Source: Anastatus disparis (lineage: Eukaryota; Arthropoda; Insecta; Hymenoptera; Eupelmidae). Taken from it: a stretch of 64,000 nt of DNA. Position 1 is the stretch's first letter, and the number at the start of each line of letters is the position of its first letter. The notes under the pieces were generated by a model that searched no databases, was not told the DNA's origin, and saw only the letters and a list, made by a program, of their open reading frames with translations. The position numbers and the translations under genes were made by a program. The stretch lies in contig JAFFSR010000218.1 in assembly GCA_017163975.1 (NCBI GenBank), forward strand, positions 12,031,501 to 12,095,500, written 5' to 3'. Positions 24,557 through 36,779 of the stretch are shown here, one piece after another.

Positions 24557-26069
24557 AAAAGAATTGACTATGTTCATGGATATATTATATTAAACTTATT
24601 GAAATTTCTTTGCTATTCAAAAATAACTACAGTATTAAATTTCTTCACTGTATTTTTTTCTCGTGTTATATAAACTGTAATAATGACTGACGTTAATTAT
24701 GTCATAATAATATGACATAATAACTGTTATGGTTAGCTATTAATTAGTATCCAATTACTTAATGCAAAAAATTATCACGAAATCTCTTTCCCTTTCAATT
24801 CTACATTTTATCGGTTATTTTCAAAGTCAAAGTTTTACACTTCGTATATCAGAGTTGAATAAAAAATTGCTTCGAATCAGAGTTAAAAATAGATATTAAT
24901 TCTTGCTATAAATTAAAAATAATTTAATTAAAATGAATAAAAAAGCAGAATATCGGCTCATCAATAATGATTCATAAAAAGCCGATCGGGGCGATGTCCT
25001 TAAAGAACGCGCGCGGTACAATAAAGACCTCGACTTTCTTCCTCATTGGTAATAAAGGGTACTTACTCAAAAGAATCTTATAAACTTTATAATGGATAAA
25101 AAAAAGTGATGACTTATTCCTCTTGTATAATCCCTTAAAAAAAATGAATTTTAAAAATAGCCTTCCCCGTTGAATTTGATTGGATGAATTTATAAAAATA
25201 GCACAAAACATGTGTATCCCTCTTATGTCCAAAGCATATAATGAATTTATAGGCGTTATTGAAATGTTCAAACCTGGCAATGACCCCATTCGCGCCGGTT
25301 CGCTTGCTTACTTACTGCTATAGATCTGGATTACCGTTCTTGAGAAAGAAGAGAGAAAGGTGCTATATATTGCCTTATGGCTTGGGTTTATATCGCCGCT
25401 TCGTTTGTCGTCCAAATGACAGTCGCGTGCAACTTTATATATGTGTGCGAGTTTCGCGTTTCCTTTAAAATTTATTCAATTTGCTTTTTAATTACAACGC
25501 GATGTATGCACGTGAGGCAGTAGTCATTGGATACCGGAAAATGCTGTAATGAAATTTTTCAAGTCTTGATTTTTGTTATTGACATAATCGATTAATTGAG
25601 AAAATAAATAATTCTTTAAAAAGTTGTTAAATTTTCTAAATCAAGTTATTTTCTTAAATGTAGTAAAATTATCTTAATGTTATATTTTTATATACAAAAT
25701 TTCAAGTTTTTTTTGTCAAACTTAAATAGGACTACCGTAGACCCAACTAATATAAAAGGCTATTGGTCAGAGCTTTTCGAAACTCAATGTAATGGAATTC
25801 AATGTATAATAGTATCTATTTATTTGCAAACTTCGCAGTACCATGGAAAGTCCCTTTTTCCTAAATCTTTAAAATTATCTAATTTAAAAATCTGAAAATT
25901 GTGACTAAAAACTTTGTATTTTGTTTGCATGAAAAATCTTTTCTAGAAAAAAATAATATCATTAAATCGATAAATAATGAGTTGACACAATTTTTTCCTT
26001 ATTAAGCTCAAAATCTATTTTTAATTTATTTTTCCAAGAATTATTAGAATAGTTTCACATTTGTGTCCA

Positions 26070-26311
26070 TTAACCCTCCGTGGGTAACCATAAATTTAGG
26101 GACACGAAGGGTAACCTGGGTCATTAATTTCTCTATGAAAATTCCGGTAAAAAAATCTAGAAAAATTCTGGAATACTCATTTTTGCATCTACTTTATAGT
26201 CTAATAGTTTATTTAATGATTCATAATAAACAAAATTGTTTATAACAGAGATATTTCACCTGAAAATTTGACTAGTGTCATTAATGACCCAGGTTACCCA
26301 CGAAGGGTTAA
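26070..26311. mobile_element. piggyBac-type MITE with TTAA target duplication
   Basis: TTAA at 26070-26073 and 26308-26311 flank a 234-bp element. Its ends are CCCTCCGTGGGTAACC and, reverse-complemented, CCCTTCGTGGGTAACC: one mismatch in 16 bp. TTAA duplication plus CCC-starting ends is the hallmark of piggyBac. A second inner inverted pair, GGTAACCTGGGTCATTAAT at 26110-26128 and its complement at about 26278-26296, gives nested hairpins. No transposase is encoded, so it depended on an enzyme elsewhere. It sits in the CYP307 intron. Confidence 0.8.
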
Positions 26312-28907
26312 CAATAATAGCTTATACACTGTTGCGAAACGGTCGTCCCAAAATTATGTCACGAAAGATTAAAAAGTAATTATTGATCGTAACAAATTCT
26401 TTGTATGTAATATCACAATTTACAAATTAGTATATGATAAAATTAAACTATTTTTAGTAGTATGTCAAATTTAAAATTTCCTAATTCATGTAAGATAATC
26501 TTAATGATTCAAATTCGTTGATCAGAATTAACTGCTTTATTGCAGAAATAAAATTTCATAACAAAATGTGGTATCTCGTTAAAATTAAATTTAGCCTAAT
26601 CTAAATAGATCTTTTGATTTTGGTAATAACTTTTTGATTAAATACCAGTTTCGATTTTCCCATTAAAAATCACGTTTCGAATTTTTAGATAAAAGAAAAG
26701 TTTTAATATTAAGTGTTCTCATTTTTTATTTGGATTGTAATACTGAAAGCTTGTTTACATTTTATGCAAATCGTGTGCAATTTATCAAAGTACACAAAAC
26801 TTTTAACCGCGTGATTCATGCCAAGAGTGCAATGCCAAGCGTGCATCACGTAGTTCATTCATAAAATTCTCGATAAACAATATGCGAATTTTTTTTTCCT
26901 TCTTCTAAATCTCATTCATTAATCATTTTTTTTTTCTACTGCTGTTTCACAAAACGATATAAAAAGCACGTGTAAGATTGAATCATTAGAATCGGCCAAT
27001 AATCAGAACTAGAGCACGATCTTTCGACCTTAGCCTATGGGTACGTGCACATGATCACGCGTTGTCTCATTTAATATATGTTTTCTTTTTACCATTTTCC
27101 CTATATACACGCCAAAGCAGCAAGAAAGAGAGAGATTGCAACGGCGCTTTGTCAACGGCTCTAGACTATATATCTACACGTGCGGTGCAACGAGTCCAGA
27201 CTTTCGAAAGTTACAAAGCTATCGAGTATACACGCGCATGTAATCTTTTTTTCTCTTTTATTTTTTTTATTTCTTTATTAAGACCAACCACCCCCTTCTC
27301 CCCCCATTGCACTCCTTGTATCCATATGAGAGAGAGATATATGGAGAACATATTTCGGAAAAATTTTCTAATGCAGTAGCACTAGATCATTGGATAATGT
27401 CTAAACACTATATGAACATAATATAAATATATATGCACATAAGTTGATTAATGTTCACATATATATCGAGAGAGCCAGTGAGTTATGAAATTGTATATTT
27501 AGACCTTCGAATGTTCTCGCTTTAAAACATTTGCAAATATATAACGATTATTTTACCTTTGAGAAGTATTGGCAAAGCTGAGGTCAATGGTGTAGGATAA
27601 GTTTCTGGTACATTCGATAAATCATATTTAACTTTTGTAATATTGGATTGAATTTCTATTGCTAAAATTGGGTCACGTGTAGTTCAATTTTGTAAGATAA
27701 CTTTTTTAAAAAATTTTCAGTAGTTTATATTATTAAACTAAAGGTTTCCTCTAATCCATTAGGAAAAGTCATTAAGAAAAAAATTGATGATTAAAATAAT
27801 AATTTTGATTCTCCTAATTAATTTTATTAAAGTATTAGATAAATCATAATTTGAAATATTCAAAATCCAAATCAGCTCAATTTGTCGACAATAAAAATTG
27901 TATTGGCGACAAGAATAAAACATTCCAATCAGCGTCTGGAACTACCTTTCGGTCGTTAATACGTAGAAAATTTAAAACTGTAATTAAATACAAAAAAAAA
28001 AGAGTCAAAGAAACATTACGTGTCCCGCCAATATTTAAACTTCATTAAAGAGTCTAATTTTAAATGTTACCGTTTATCTAACGTTTCAATAATATTTTCG
28101 AATCTAATTTCATGGAACTCGATGAAAAAAAAAGGTTTAAAATTTGAATAATAAAATTTTATGATCTTACAGTGTTATAATTGGCTGATTAATGTTTTAG
28201 ATTACCATAAATCATTAAATTCTATTGAAATGAAAGTTTATTGCATGATATGTTTACCAGGAACGAACCGAATAATCCCACCTTAAACGTAACTGTTTTT
28301 TTTTTTAAATTTCCAAAAAAAAAAGAAATATAGAATGAAAGGTGATTACAATAGATGACTAGTTTAATATTCAAGTCATGAAAAGCAAATTCCCCAAACG
28401 TTATATTCTGTATCTTGATCTTATAACGAACGAAAGTCCACGTATATAGGATTCGCAAGCATTATGAGAAATAAACATGCGCTTGCCTTATAATATATTT
28501 CCCGGTAAACAAATTACAGTTACAGCACACTTTCGATTGTACCTTTATAGAAAGAGAAGAAAGCAGCAGCGGCATACGAGAAAATCAAGACGGTTCGTTT
28601 TTTTTTCCTTTTCTCAATTGAAACGCAATAATAAAATAGGTCTTATAAACAAGTGACTCACCCTAAAACTACGTGACACGCTCCGAGCTATGATATCTCG
28701 AGAAAAATAAGTAAAATGGCTTTTTTTTTTTAAATACTACTTCCCAAAGTTAGAGGATCGAAGTGATCGTTAACTGTTATTTTCATCAAGCGTACACATA
28801 TATATGTAATCGTCGTCATCGATTTAAAATTAACGGTATATTTTATACACACGCGGCCACATCGCGCAAATACACTTGTATATAACATCAACTCTTGGGT
28901 ATGTGTA

Positions 28908-28925
28908 TGATGATGATGATGATGA
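28908..28925. repeat. GAT microsatellite
   Basis: Six TGA/GAT trinucleotide units in a less AT-rich part of the CYP307 intron. It is a simple repeat. Confidence 0.8.
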
Positions 28926-31699
28926 ATCACGTGATGGGAGAGCGAGCGAGAGTCCTGAGAAAAAAAAGGAGACGTTCATAAGAAGGTGGGAAATCACATA
29001 CCAGGGCAGAGAGTACCAACAACACACACCGCGAGTGTAAGAGAAGTGACGAAATAAGAGAAATCATTAGGACATTGATTCTTTTTTTATTTTTATTTAT
29101 TTTTCGTGTTTTTCCAAATGACTCAGAAAACGTGGTTTTTTTTTTCTTTTTGGTCTTATTATTTCTTTTTTTTTATAGGTTAATCGATGACGTCATCGGA
29201 AAAATCGGTAATCGGATCATACGTATATTTACGTATAACGCATATTATATACGTGTTCTTCTTGGGTTCGGCGACCCTCTGTGTCCTGAAAGAGACTTTC
29301 CTTCCCTTTAGCTCATTATACGATGTTTACGATGTTACCGCTATTTTTCCAACAGTTTCTTTTCTTATTTCTACCCCAAATATGCAATAAGATACAAGAG
29401 AGCGACTCTTTAATCCATCGGATCGAATTCGCTGTTATCGAGTATAAAGTTAAATTCAAATTATAAACCGATAGATAATTCTAGAGTTTGCAAGATATAT
29501 AGTAAATGTAAATTATTTAAACGTAGTCAAGTTTATTCAGTCTACCCAGTGATCTTGTGTGTTTGTATTTATAGTGTCTCGGTCGATTTTATTCGGTTAC
29601 ATAAGATGACCGACTACATATATAACCGGAAACATTTTTATCTCTCTTTCCTTTTTTTTTCCTTAACAGTTTTTCAATCTTTATTCGTCTGGACATTTCT
29701 GATTTTTTTAAGCAAGATTTATGCTTCTATGGGGACTTAAATTAGATGCAATATTCAAATGAAAAAGAAAATTTTACAATTCCGCTAGCTTTGCCGGTTA
29801 ATTCTGACGCGCAAGTTAGACAGAAAATCATCATTAGTGATTGACACTATTCCAATCATTTTTAAATTAATGTTTCGAAAATAATAATTTAACAAGGCCG
29901 TGATTAAAATATCACGTAACATCGTTAATTTCATTCATAAATCGTTTATGCAAAAGAGTTATATTATACGAAATATATTTGAATAAATAAACAAATTCCG
30001 GAAAAAACGATAATCATAATTATATTTGATTTAATGAATCTTTGGAAAATTAATACATTTAACTAAGTCATTTAGTGTAACAAATAAGATAATTGTCCTA
30101 CAGTTATCCGTATATTTTTGCTTCTAATGACCTGTTTGATAAATCTTTAAATTTTTCCAGTTCAATCATTTTTAGGTTATCTGACATTCTGGAAATTACG
30201 AAAATTCGAATTTTGAAATTGTTATTTAATTCAGTAATAAATATAGTTTATAATTTACGAAATATTGGGAGTTGAAAATAAGTGATTCTTTCAAAATATC
30301 AATTTCCGTTTTTTTCCAAAATGGCTAGATTTCCATATTACAAACATTTGAAAAATTGTGAACCGGAATCGAAAAATTATGAAATATTGTAATTTCATTA
30401 TTTATTATTTGAAATTACATAAAAAAGATACTAATCATTAAATTTTTACTTTTAACGATACTTGAAATCGAAATTTAAAAAAGAGAACATATAAAGAAAA
30501 GGATGATGAATGGGTATGAAATCAAAAGTTAACTGAAAAAATTATTCGGTAACCTCTGAAGATGCCACTTTCATATAAGAATTCAGTCTTACATATAAAT
30601 GCTTGTGTCGTTTGCGCTTCTTAAGGAATAAAAAAAAAAATTAAATCGTTATCGGACCGGTTACTCTTAATTTCCATCGAGAGTTTTAACATATACAGAG
30701 TCGGTGTAAGCCGCAGGTGAGGCCTAAAAGGCGGTGGGTGCAAGTAAAATGAGCAAAAGAAAGCTTAAAGTCATACGTACAACATACGTGTCTACCATAT
30801 ATACGTGTGTATATATATAAAACATATCTATATATACACAGACACACACATATAATGACGTAGCTGGTTGACAGACCGGTCATACTTATGTGTGTATATG
30901 CGTATGCTGTTAATGTATTGAGAGCAGGAAGTGAGAACAAGCCTGTAAAAGCCACTTTTATAGTCGAATTAATCAACAAGAGAAGACTCTCGCCGGTCTC
31001 TTTCTTGGAATGTTCGTGTACATTTTATATATATACATACATATGCAAGTGCGGTGTATGCTTTTAAACTTATAACTTGTGAGGACGCCACATTTTCGCT
31101 TGCGCAAGTTCAATTTAATCCGAGCATAGAAGAATTAAATATCTTTAATGCATATTAGATTTACTAAAATTAAAAATATTTAATTATTTAATAATAAAAA
31201 ATACATTTCATTGATTAACTTTTGTAAATTAAAGAGTAGTTCCAGATTCCTAATGAGACCCTCATTAGTGGAATGGTAAAAGTTAGAAATTATATAATAG
31301 GACAAAACAAAAAATTTATAATTAATGATAATGGTTAGTGATAAAATAAAAATGACTATGATTAAAGTAAATGAATGCTCAACTCAAAATTTATGTTTTT
31401 TAATGCGGAATGAATTATAATAGCAAACGTTTACTTTCGATAAAGCGATTTTAACGTTTTGTTTGTAGTTGCAAATTTATAATGCTTTTTTTTCTTAATT
31501 ATCTCATAAATTACAGCATACTATATTCATAAATCAGAGAGAGGAATGTTTCGTGACAAGTCAACTCGTTATGAGTTTAATGATCACAATTATAATTTCG
31601 ACCGATGAGTACGCATATAAAGTTTAAAAGTCAAAAAAAAGAAGAAGATTAAAAGAATTATGTCTCGAAATTTTGGACGATCATATGAGAAGAGATTTC

Positions 31700-31708
31700 T
31701 CAAGGTCA
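31700..31708 (+). promoter_or_regulatory. Intronic FTZ-F1-type site
   Basis: TCAAGGTCA, a perfect match to the FTZ-F1/NR5 monomer site, lies 836 bp upstream of coding exon 2. A single 9-bp match could occur by chance; it is listed because the same motif is tandemly repeated next to the start codon. Confidence 0.25.
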
Positions 31709-32543
31709 AAGCCTTCAAGAATTATATATCTTCCTATTTACACCTTTTAATAAGATCTTCATTTTGCTTACTCAATATCCTTAGAATGCGGAACGATATA
31801 TGTGTGTATATATATAATGCGTGTCTGAGGGGGATATGATATTCTTCTTTCGGGTCAAGTTCAAACCACCGCTAATCGCAGTATCCAATCTCTTACATAT
31901 ACATATTAACGTATTTTTTGACCAACGGTGACAACATACAACTTTTTTTTCTTTAATTATGCTGTCATCAATGTTATGAATTTACGATATTAAGAATTTT
32001 TTTTATTTCAATTAAAAACATTTTAAATACATCGGATTTTAACTAAGATTTTCAAGTATTCCATAATCCGTTAATATTTATTTAAATCTTTTTCATGATT
32101 ATGCTTTTTTTTTTAACTAAATGACACATACGGTAGTAATGCGGGAAAACGGGTATTTCCATTTTTCCTTAAATTTGGGAATAACTTCAACTATTAAGAC
32201 ATAAATTTAAAAGTAACCTTTGAGATGTATGTTTTAAAAAACTAATAGCTGTAACATTTTTTATCAAAGAACAAAATTTATTTGATTTTTTTGCAAAATA
32301 CTTTTGCCATTAATGTGATAATATCATTCAATATTGATTTAGTTGATTTTTTTTGCAAAATATTTTAGCTAATGTGATAATATCATTCAATATTGATTGA
32401 TTTGAATTTTTATTACTTAATATATCTTTATAGTTTTGACATTAGTTTATTTGAATTATTATTAAGAAATAAGCTTAAAACTCAACATTAATTAATAATA
32501 TTATCATTATTTTCACTTATGAATAATTAATTCTTTATTTCAG

Positions 32544-33751
32544 CTCTAGCATTATGCGACTGGTCAGATCTGCAACGCAAACGTCGCTCAATTGCTCGTA
32601 GTTTTTGCTCACCCCGTGGTGGTAGTCTACAACAAGAGGAGTTATCCCGTACTGCTGTTGATGAAATGTCTCGATTGTTGAATCTCTTAGATAAACCAGA
32701 AAATACAGAAATTCTTCAAGGAGAACGCCCTGTTAAGCCAGTAATTCTCCGAGCAATTGGTAACATGTTTACTCAATACATGTGTTCAACTCGCTTTGGT
32801 TACGAAGATGAACAATTCAACAATGCAGTGCGTATCTTTGATGAAATATTCTGGGATATCAATCAAGGTTATGCTGTCGACTTTTTGCCCTGGCTTAAAA
32901 TCTTCTATACCAAAGAAATGGGTCGTTTAAATTATTGGGCAACTACTATTCGAGGTTTTATTCTTAAACAAATAATTGAACCTCGTCGTGCAAGTTTGGA
33001 TGTAGAAAGTGGAGTGGCACGTGATTTTACTGATGCTCTTTTACTTCATTTAGAGAGTCCAGAATCTGAATTGTCCTGGGAGCACATAATGTTTGAACTT
33101 GAAGATTTCTTAGGTGGACATTCAGCTATCGGTAATCTGGTAATGATGGTTTTAATAAACGCTGTTTTGCATCCTGAAGTTCAGAAAAAAATCCAAGAAG
33201 AATGCGATGCCGTTATGGAACAGAAGGCTAAGGTTAATGGTACAGGACTCATATCATTAAGCGAAAGATTGGACATGCCATATTCGGAAGCTACTATGTG
33301 GGAAACTCTTAGATCATCTAGTTCACCAATTGTTCCACATGTAGCTACTGTTGACACCGATATTGGTGGCTATTCTGTTACAAAAGATACTGTAATTTTT
33401 GTTAACAATTACGACTTGAACCTTGGAGAGAATTATTGGGGAGAAGACGTTAAAGAATTTCGTCCAGAAAGATTCATTAGCGAAGAAGAAGTAAATGGTA
33501 ACGTTATCAGGAAGGTTGTAAAACCTGAACATTTTATACCTTTTTCTACAGGCAAGAGGACATGCATTGGTCAAAGATTAGTCCAAGGTTGTGCTTTCGT
33601 TGTAGTCACAGGATTGTTGTCGAAGTTTGACATCAGTGCACCTCCAAATGTAGATCTTAGAAGTCAGTTGAAACCAACCTGCGTGGCACTACCACCTGAT
33701 TGTTTAAATCTCGTATTCACACCAAGACAGACAACTAATGCCGGACGTTGA
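32544..33751 (+). CDS. CYP307-family cytochrome P450 (spook/spookier type), coding exon 2
   Basis: Second and last coding exon, giving residues 138-539 and the TGA at 33749-33751. The I-helix reads GGHSA (residues 328-332) and lacks the usual acidic-Thr pair of P450 monooxygenases; this is a known CYP307 trait, not damage. The K-helix ExxR is ETLR (391-394), the PERF motif is at 445-448, and the heme loop FSTGKRTCIG carries the iron-ligand Cys478. The total of 539 residues is normal for the family, and no frameshift or premature stop was seen, so the gene looks functional. The acceptor CAG at 32541-32543 follows a T-rich tract. The protein should work at the ER of prothoracic-gland or ovarian cells; orthology to spook, spookier or spookiest needs a tree. 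Confidence 0.93.
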
Positions 33752-33788
33752 AAAGCGAAATTTCTTTTGTTCCGCGTAACGGAAACAG

Positions 33789-33794
33789 AATAAA
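33789..33794 (+). terminator. Polyadenylation signal of the CYP307 gene
   Basis: AATAAA starts 38 bp after the stop codon, with T-rich sequence following within about 50 bp. It would give a very short 3' UTR; further AATAAA-like motifs downstream in this AT-rich DNA could also be used. Confidence 0.5.
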
Positions 33795-33810
33795 TATTTA
33801 GAAAATCATC

Positions 33811-35570
33811 TCCATTACAACTATTGAGAGTCGATTATATTTTTCTATCAATGCAAAGATAGCTAAGACTTAAGTGACGTTGTTATACAAATCAAGAATG
33901 TATACGTTAATTCTCCGAGTGCTATTTTTTTAGTTTTCAAAGGGTGTACTTTAGTTTGATTTTAAAAAAATATTAAAATACTAAGAAAATGTGTTGCGTG
34001 CGATAATACTAATTGTAATTATTAATTGATTAACGTGAAAACGTTGTTTTAAGTATTAAAACAAAGTATTTAAATTAACTTTAAATTGGTTTAACAATTA
34101 AATTATACTGCATGGCAACACGTTTTCAAATGCATTGAATATTTACTATCCTAAATATATAGTACATATATTGAACTTTAGTAAATGTTCATTGCATTTT
34201 TATTGACATTAGCAATATTATTAGGAAAATTAATGAATTTCAAATAGAAAATTATTATTATAGTAAATTAATTAATTAGATCAGAAATTTTATTCTATTG
34301 AATTAGAAAATATTTTAGAACTGGTTCAAATATATTGTATTATCGTAGAGAGATAATATAACTATACTTAGAAATTTCAAAGAAGAATCTCACTAATCTA
34401 TGTTTCTTGAACGTCTTAAAAAATCATATTATGATATTAATGATATTTTAAATTAAATAAAAAAAAAATATTTTAAATATAATAAATATTTATACTTAAA
34501 TATATACTCTATAAATAGACGAAAAACATTGAAATAGGTTACGCACGAATGCACCTGCCATAATTTTATGTATTTCAGTGGGAAAATTTTCGTTTAGTTC
34601 TTTTGACAAATTTCATCGTAAATAAGTCAAAATAAAAAAGTTTAAAGAAATTAGATTTTCTATTTTCTAATAAAACGTAAATAGTACTCTATGCTCATGG
34701 TAGAACATTCCAGCGACAAGACTGATTGTCATTATATAGAATTTAGATGCGCTTTAATCATTGTTATTGTAATTTTTTAAAATTTGAGGTTTATTTATGT
34801 GAAAAACATTAAAAATATATCATTTATGAATAATTTTAATGTTTTAGAGTTTTTAAAGACTTGTATATTGAAGAATTCGTATTTGTTTTTATTATTCAGA
34901 TTAAAATCTAATTTTTAGTATTAAAAAAAAATTAAAAACCTCAAATTTTTTGTCATCAGCAGTTATATATTTGTTTATATTACGAGAAAGAGTTTTCTTA
35001 TATATACACATATGATTGCAATATTATCATCATTATTTTGTAATTTTTAGAAAAAAAATCACAGCTTAATTTTAGTGAAAGCTTAACATCTCCAAATTAT
35101 TTTTTATTTTTCTTTAAACATATTCTATATCATTGCAGATGTTAAGTTATCGCCCATCATCTTTTATGTATACGAAATATCAATGTAAATAAAACGAATT
35201 TTTCATCGCCTAGGTTATACATATTTTTATGAATAAAAAATCTTATTGAACCCATAAAATACTGTTTATTTTCTTAAAACCCATGTTTAAAATAATTCTT
35301 TGAAAAATTATTGTAAATAACTTATTTTTCTGCCATAGAATTATTAAATTGAATGAGAACAAATTTTTTTATTTGATCATTTTATAAAATCGTAATTATT
35401 ATCAAATAAATTTTCCAAATTTCCATTAAATTATAAAAATAAAACTTATATCACGTGTGAATTTTTGCTTGATTTTATTTTTCTCTCGATACTAAAATAA
35501 TATTTAAAAAATTTTAAAGTTATACGTAAATAATACAATACAAAATACGAAAAAAACTTTTTTGAACGAT
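33811..35570. other. AT-rich intergenic stretch downstream of the CYP307 gene
   Basis: No gene or element recognised. It is extremely AT-rich and the start may include alternative 3' UTR. Confidence 0.5.
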
Positions 35571-36779
35571 TAGGGTAGATGAAAGTATTTCTACGAGTGC
35601 AGGTATTATTACGATATTTCTACTCATGTAAACAAATTAATAAATTTAATTACAAAATTCGTAACATTAATTTCAAACCTTATCTTCTTAATTACTAAAG
35701 AATAACTGGAATCGAACTCTTATTTGATTATATATACTAATTTGAATATTGACGCCTTGATTCCCCGTGAAAAAATACTGAAAATCTATGTAATGTACGT
35801 GAAAAGAAATGTCTATTTAATTGTATAATTAAAATTTAAAAAAATACTGTAAATTAATTTTCATGTAGAAAATTGCATCAGCTTTCCGGAAATCAGTAAG
35901 AAAATATTTTTTTATAATTTTTAAAATAAATTATTAAAGACGTAACATTACCTGCACTGTTTCAGATGAATGTTAGTATTATTGCGGTAGACCAGCTGAC
36001 TGACATAACCTCTTTTATTAATAACGTTTGCACGTGCTATCAAAATTCAGGACTTACTTTTTAGAAAATGAGTAAAAAATGAAAAGCCAGATCAGAAAAA
36101 GATGTTAAACAACTTAAAAATAAGCGGACGTGTTATGACAAAACAAGTGTTTCAGCGACTTTGGTAGAAGTAGAGGAAAGAGAAAAGATTTTCATTACAT
36201 ATTGTACCATTTATTATATTTTTAAAAGACAATTTCATGGAATTGATGGAGTGATATATCAAAAAAACTTTATCATTATTATATTAATTAAATAAAAAAA
36301 CAGTTGTAATTAATATGTAATATATCAAATAAACTATATTATCATTATTCAAGTACAAAAGTAGTTGTAATTAACATGTGATATATCAAATAAAATTTAT
36401 TATTCTTATCTGCAAATTATTAATTGCAATATTTTAGCTATATTTTAAATAGCCAATAAACTCACAGCTACTTTCTACACCAAATTTTTTCAGCCATCAA
36501 TAATACCATCGTGATAATACCTTCATTCGTAATAATACCTTCGTATAGTAATAGTTTCAATCCGCAATAAATAACAGCAGTCGTTTCGCATTTTTATTTT
36601 CAATATTAAATTAACAAAATACATTTTTTAAAATTTTAAAAATTTTTTATAAGTTTTCAACTATATATTCTATGATTTTAAGAAAAACAGAGTTCGGTTT
36701 CATGGTATTAAAGTAATTATTTTTGCAATTAAAGTACACCTTTTCCGAAAACCGTCAATAATACCTTCATTTACCCTAT
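35571..36779. mobile_element. About 1.2-kb non-autonomous DNA transposon candidate
   Basis: The left end reads TA then GGGTAGATGAAAGTATT. The right end, reverse-complemented, reads TA then GGGTAAATGAAGGTATT, two mismatches in 17 bp. TA on both sides suggests Tc1/mariner/pogo-type insertion. Inside the right end, TAATACC motifs recur (36490-36545). A broken frame from about 36067, rich in Lys and Glu (KARSEKDVKQLKNKRTCY), might be transposase debris, but nothing is recognisable. Confidence 0.5.

Larger units (their letters stand above)
24409..32543 (+). other. 8.1-kb intron of the CYP307 gene
   Basis: The phase-1 intron runs from GTAAGT at 24409 to TTCTTTATTTCAG at 32543. No coding exon was found inside; joining the flanking exons gives a complete P450 with nothing missing. 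It contains a palindrome (24524-24556), a piggyBac-type MITE (26070-26311), a GAT microsatellite (28908-28925) and an FTZ-F1-type site (31700-31708). Several less AT-rich islands (24970-25520, 26800-27400, 28560-29350, 30650-31130) are candidate enhancers. Confidence 0.85.

Noticed and set aside
24972..25289. 105-codon minus-strand frame in the CYP307 intron
   Set aside because: No domain recognised and no splice or promoter context; likely a chance frame in a less AT-rich island.
35705..35730. Reverse-strand B box (GAATCGAACTC) suggesting a minus-strand SINE
   Set aside because: Flanking sequence shares nothing with the SINE A box, body or tail.
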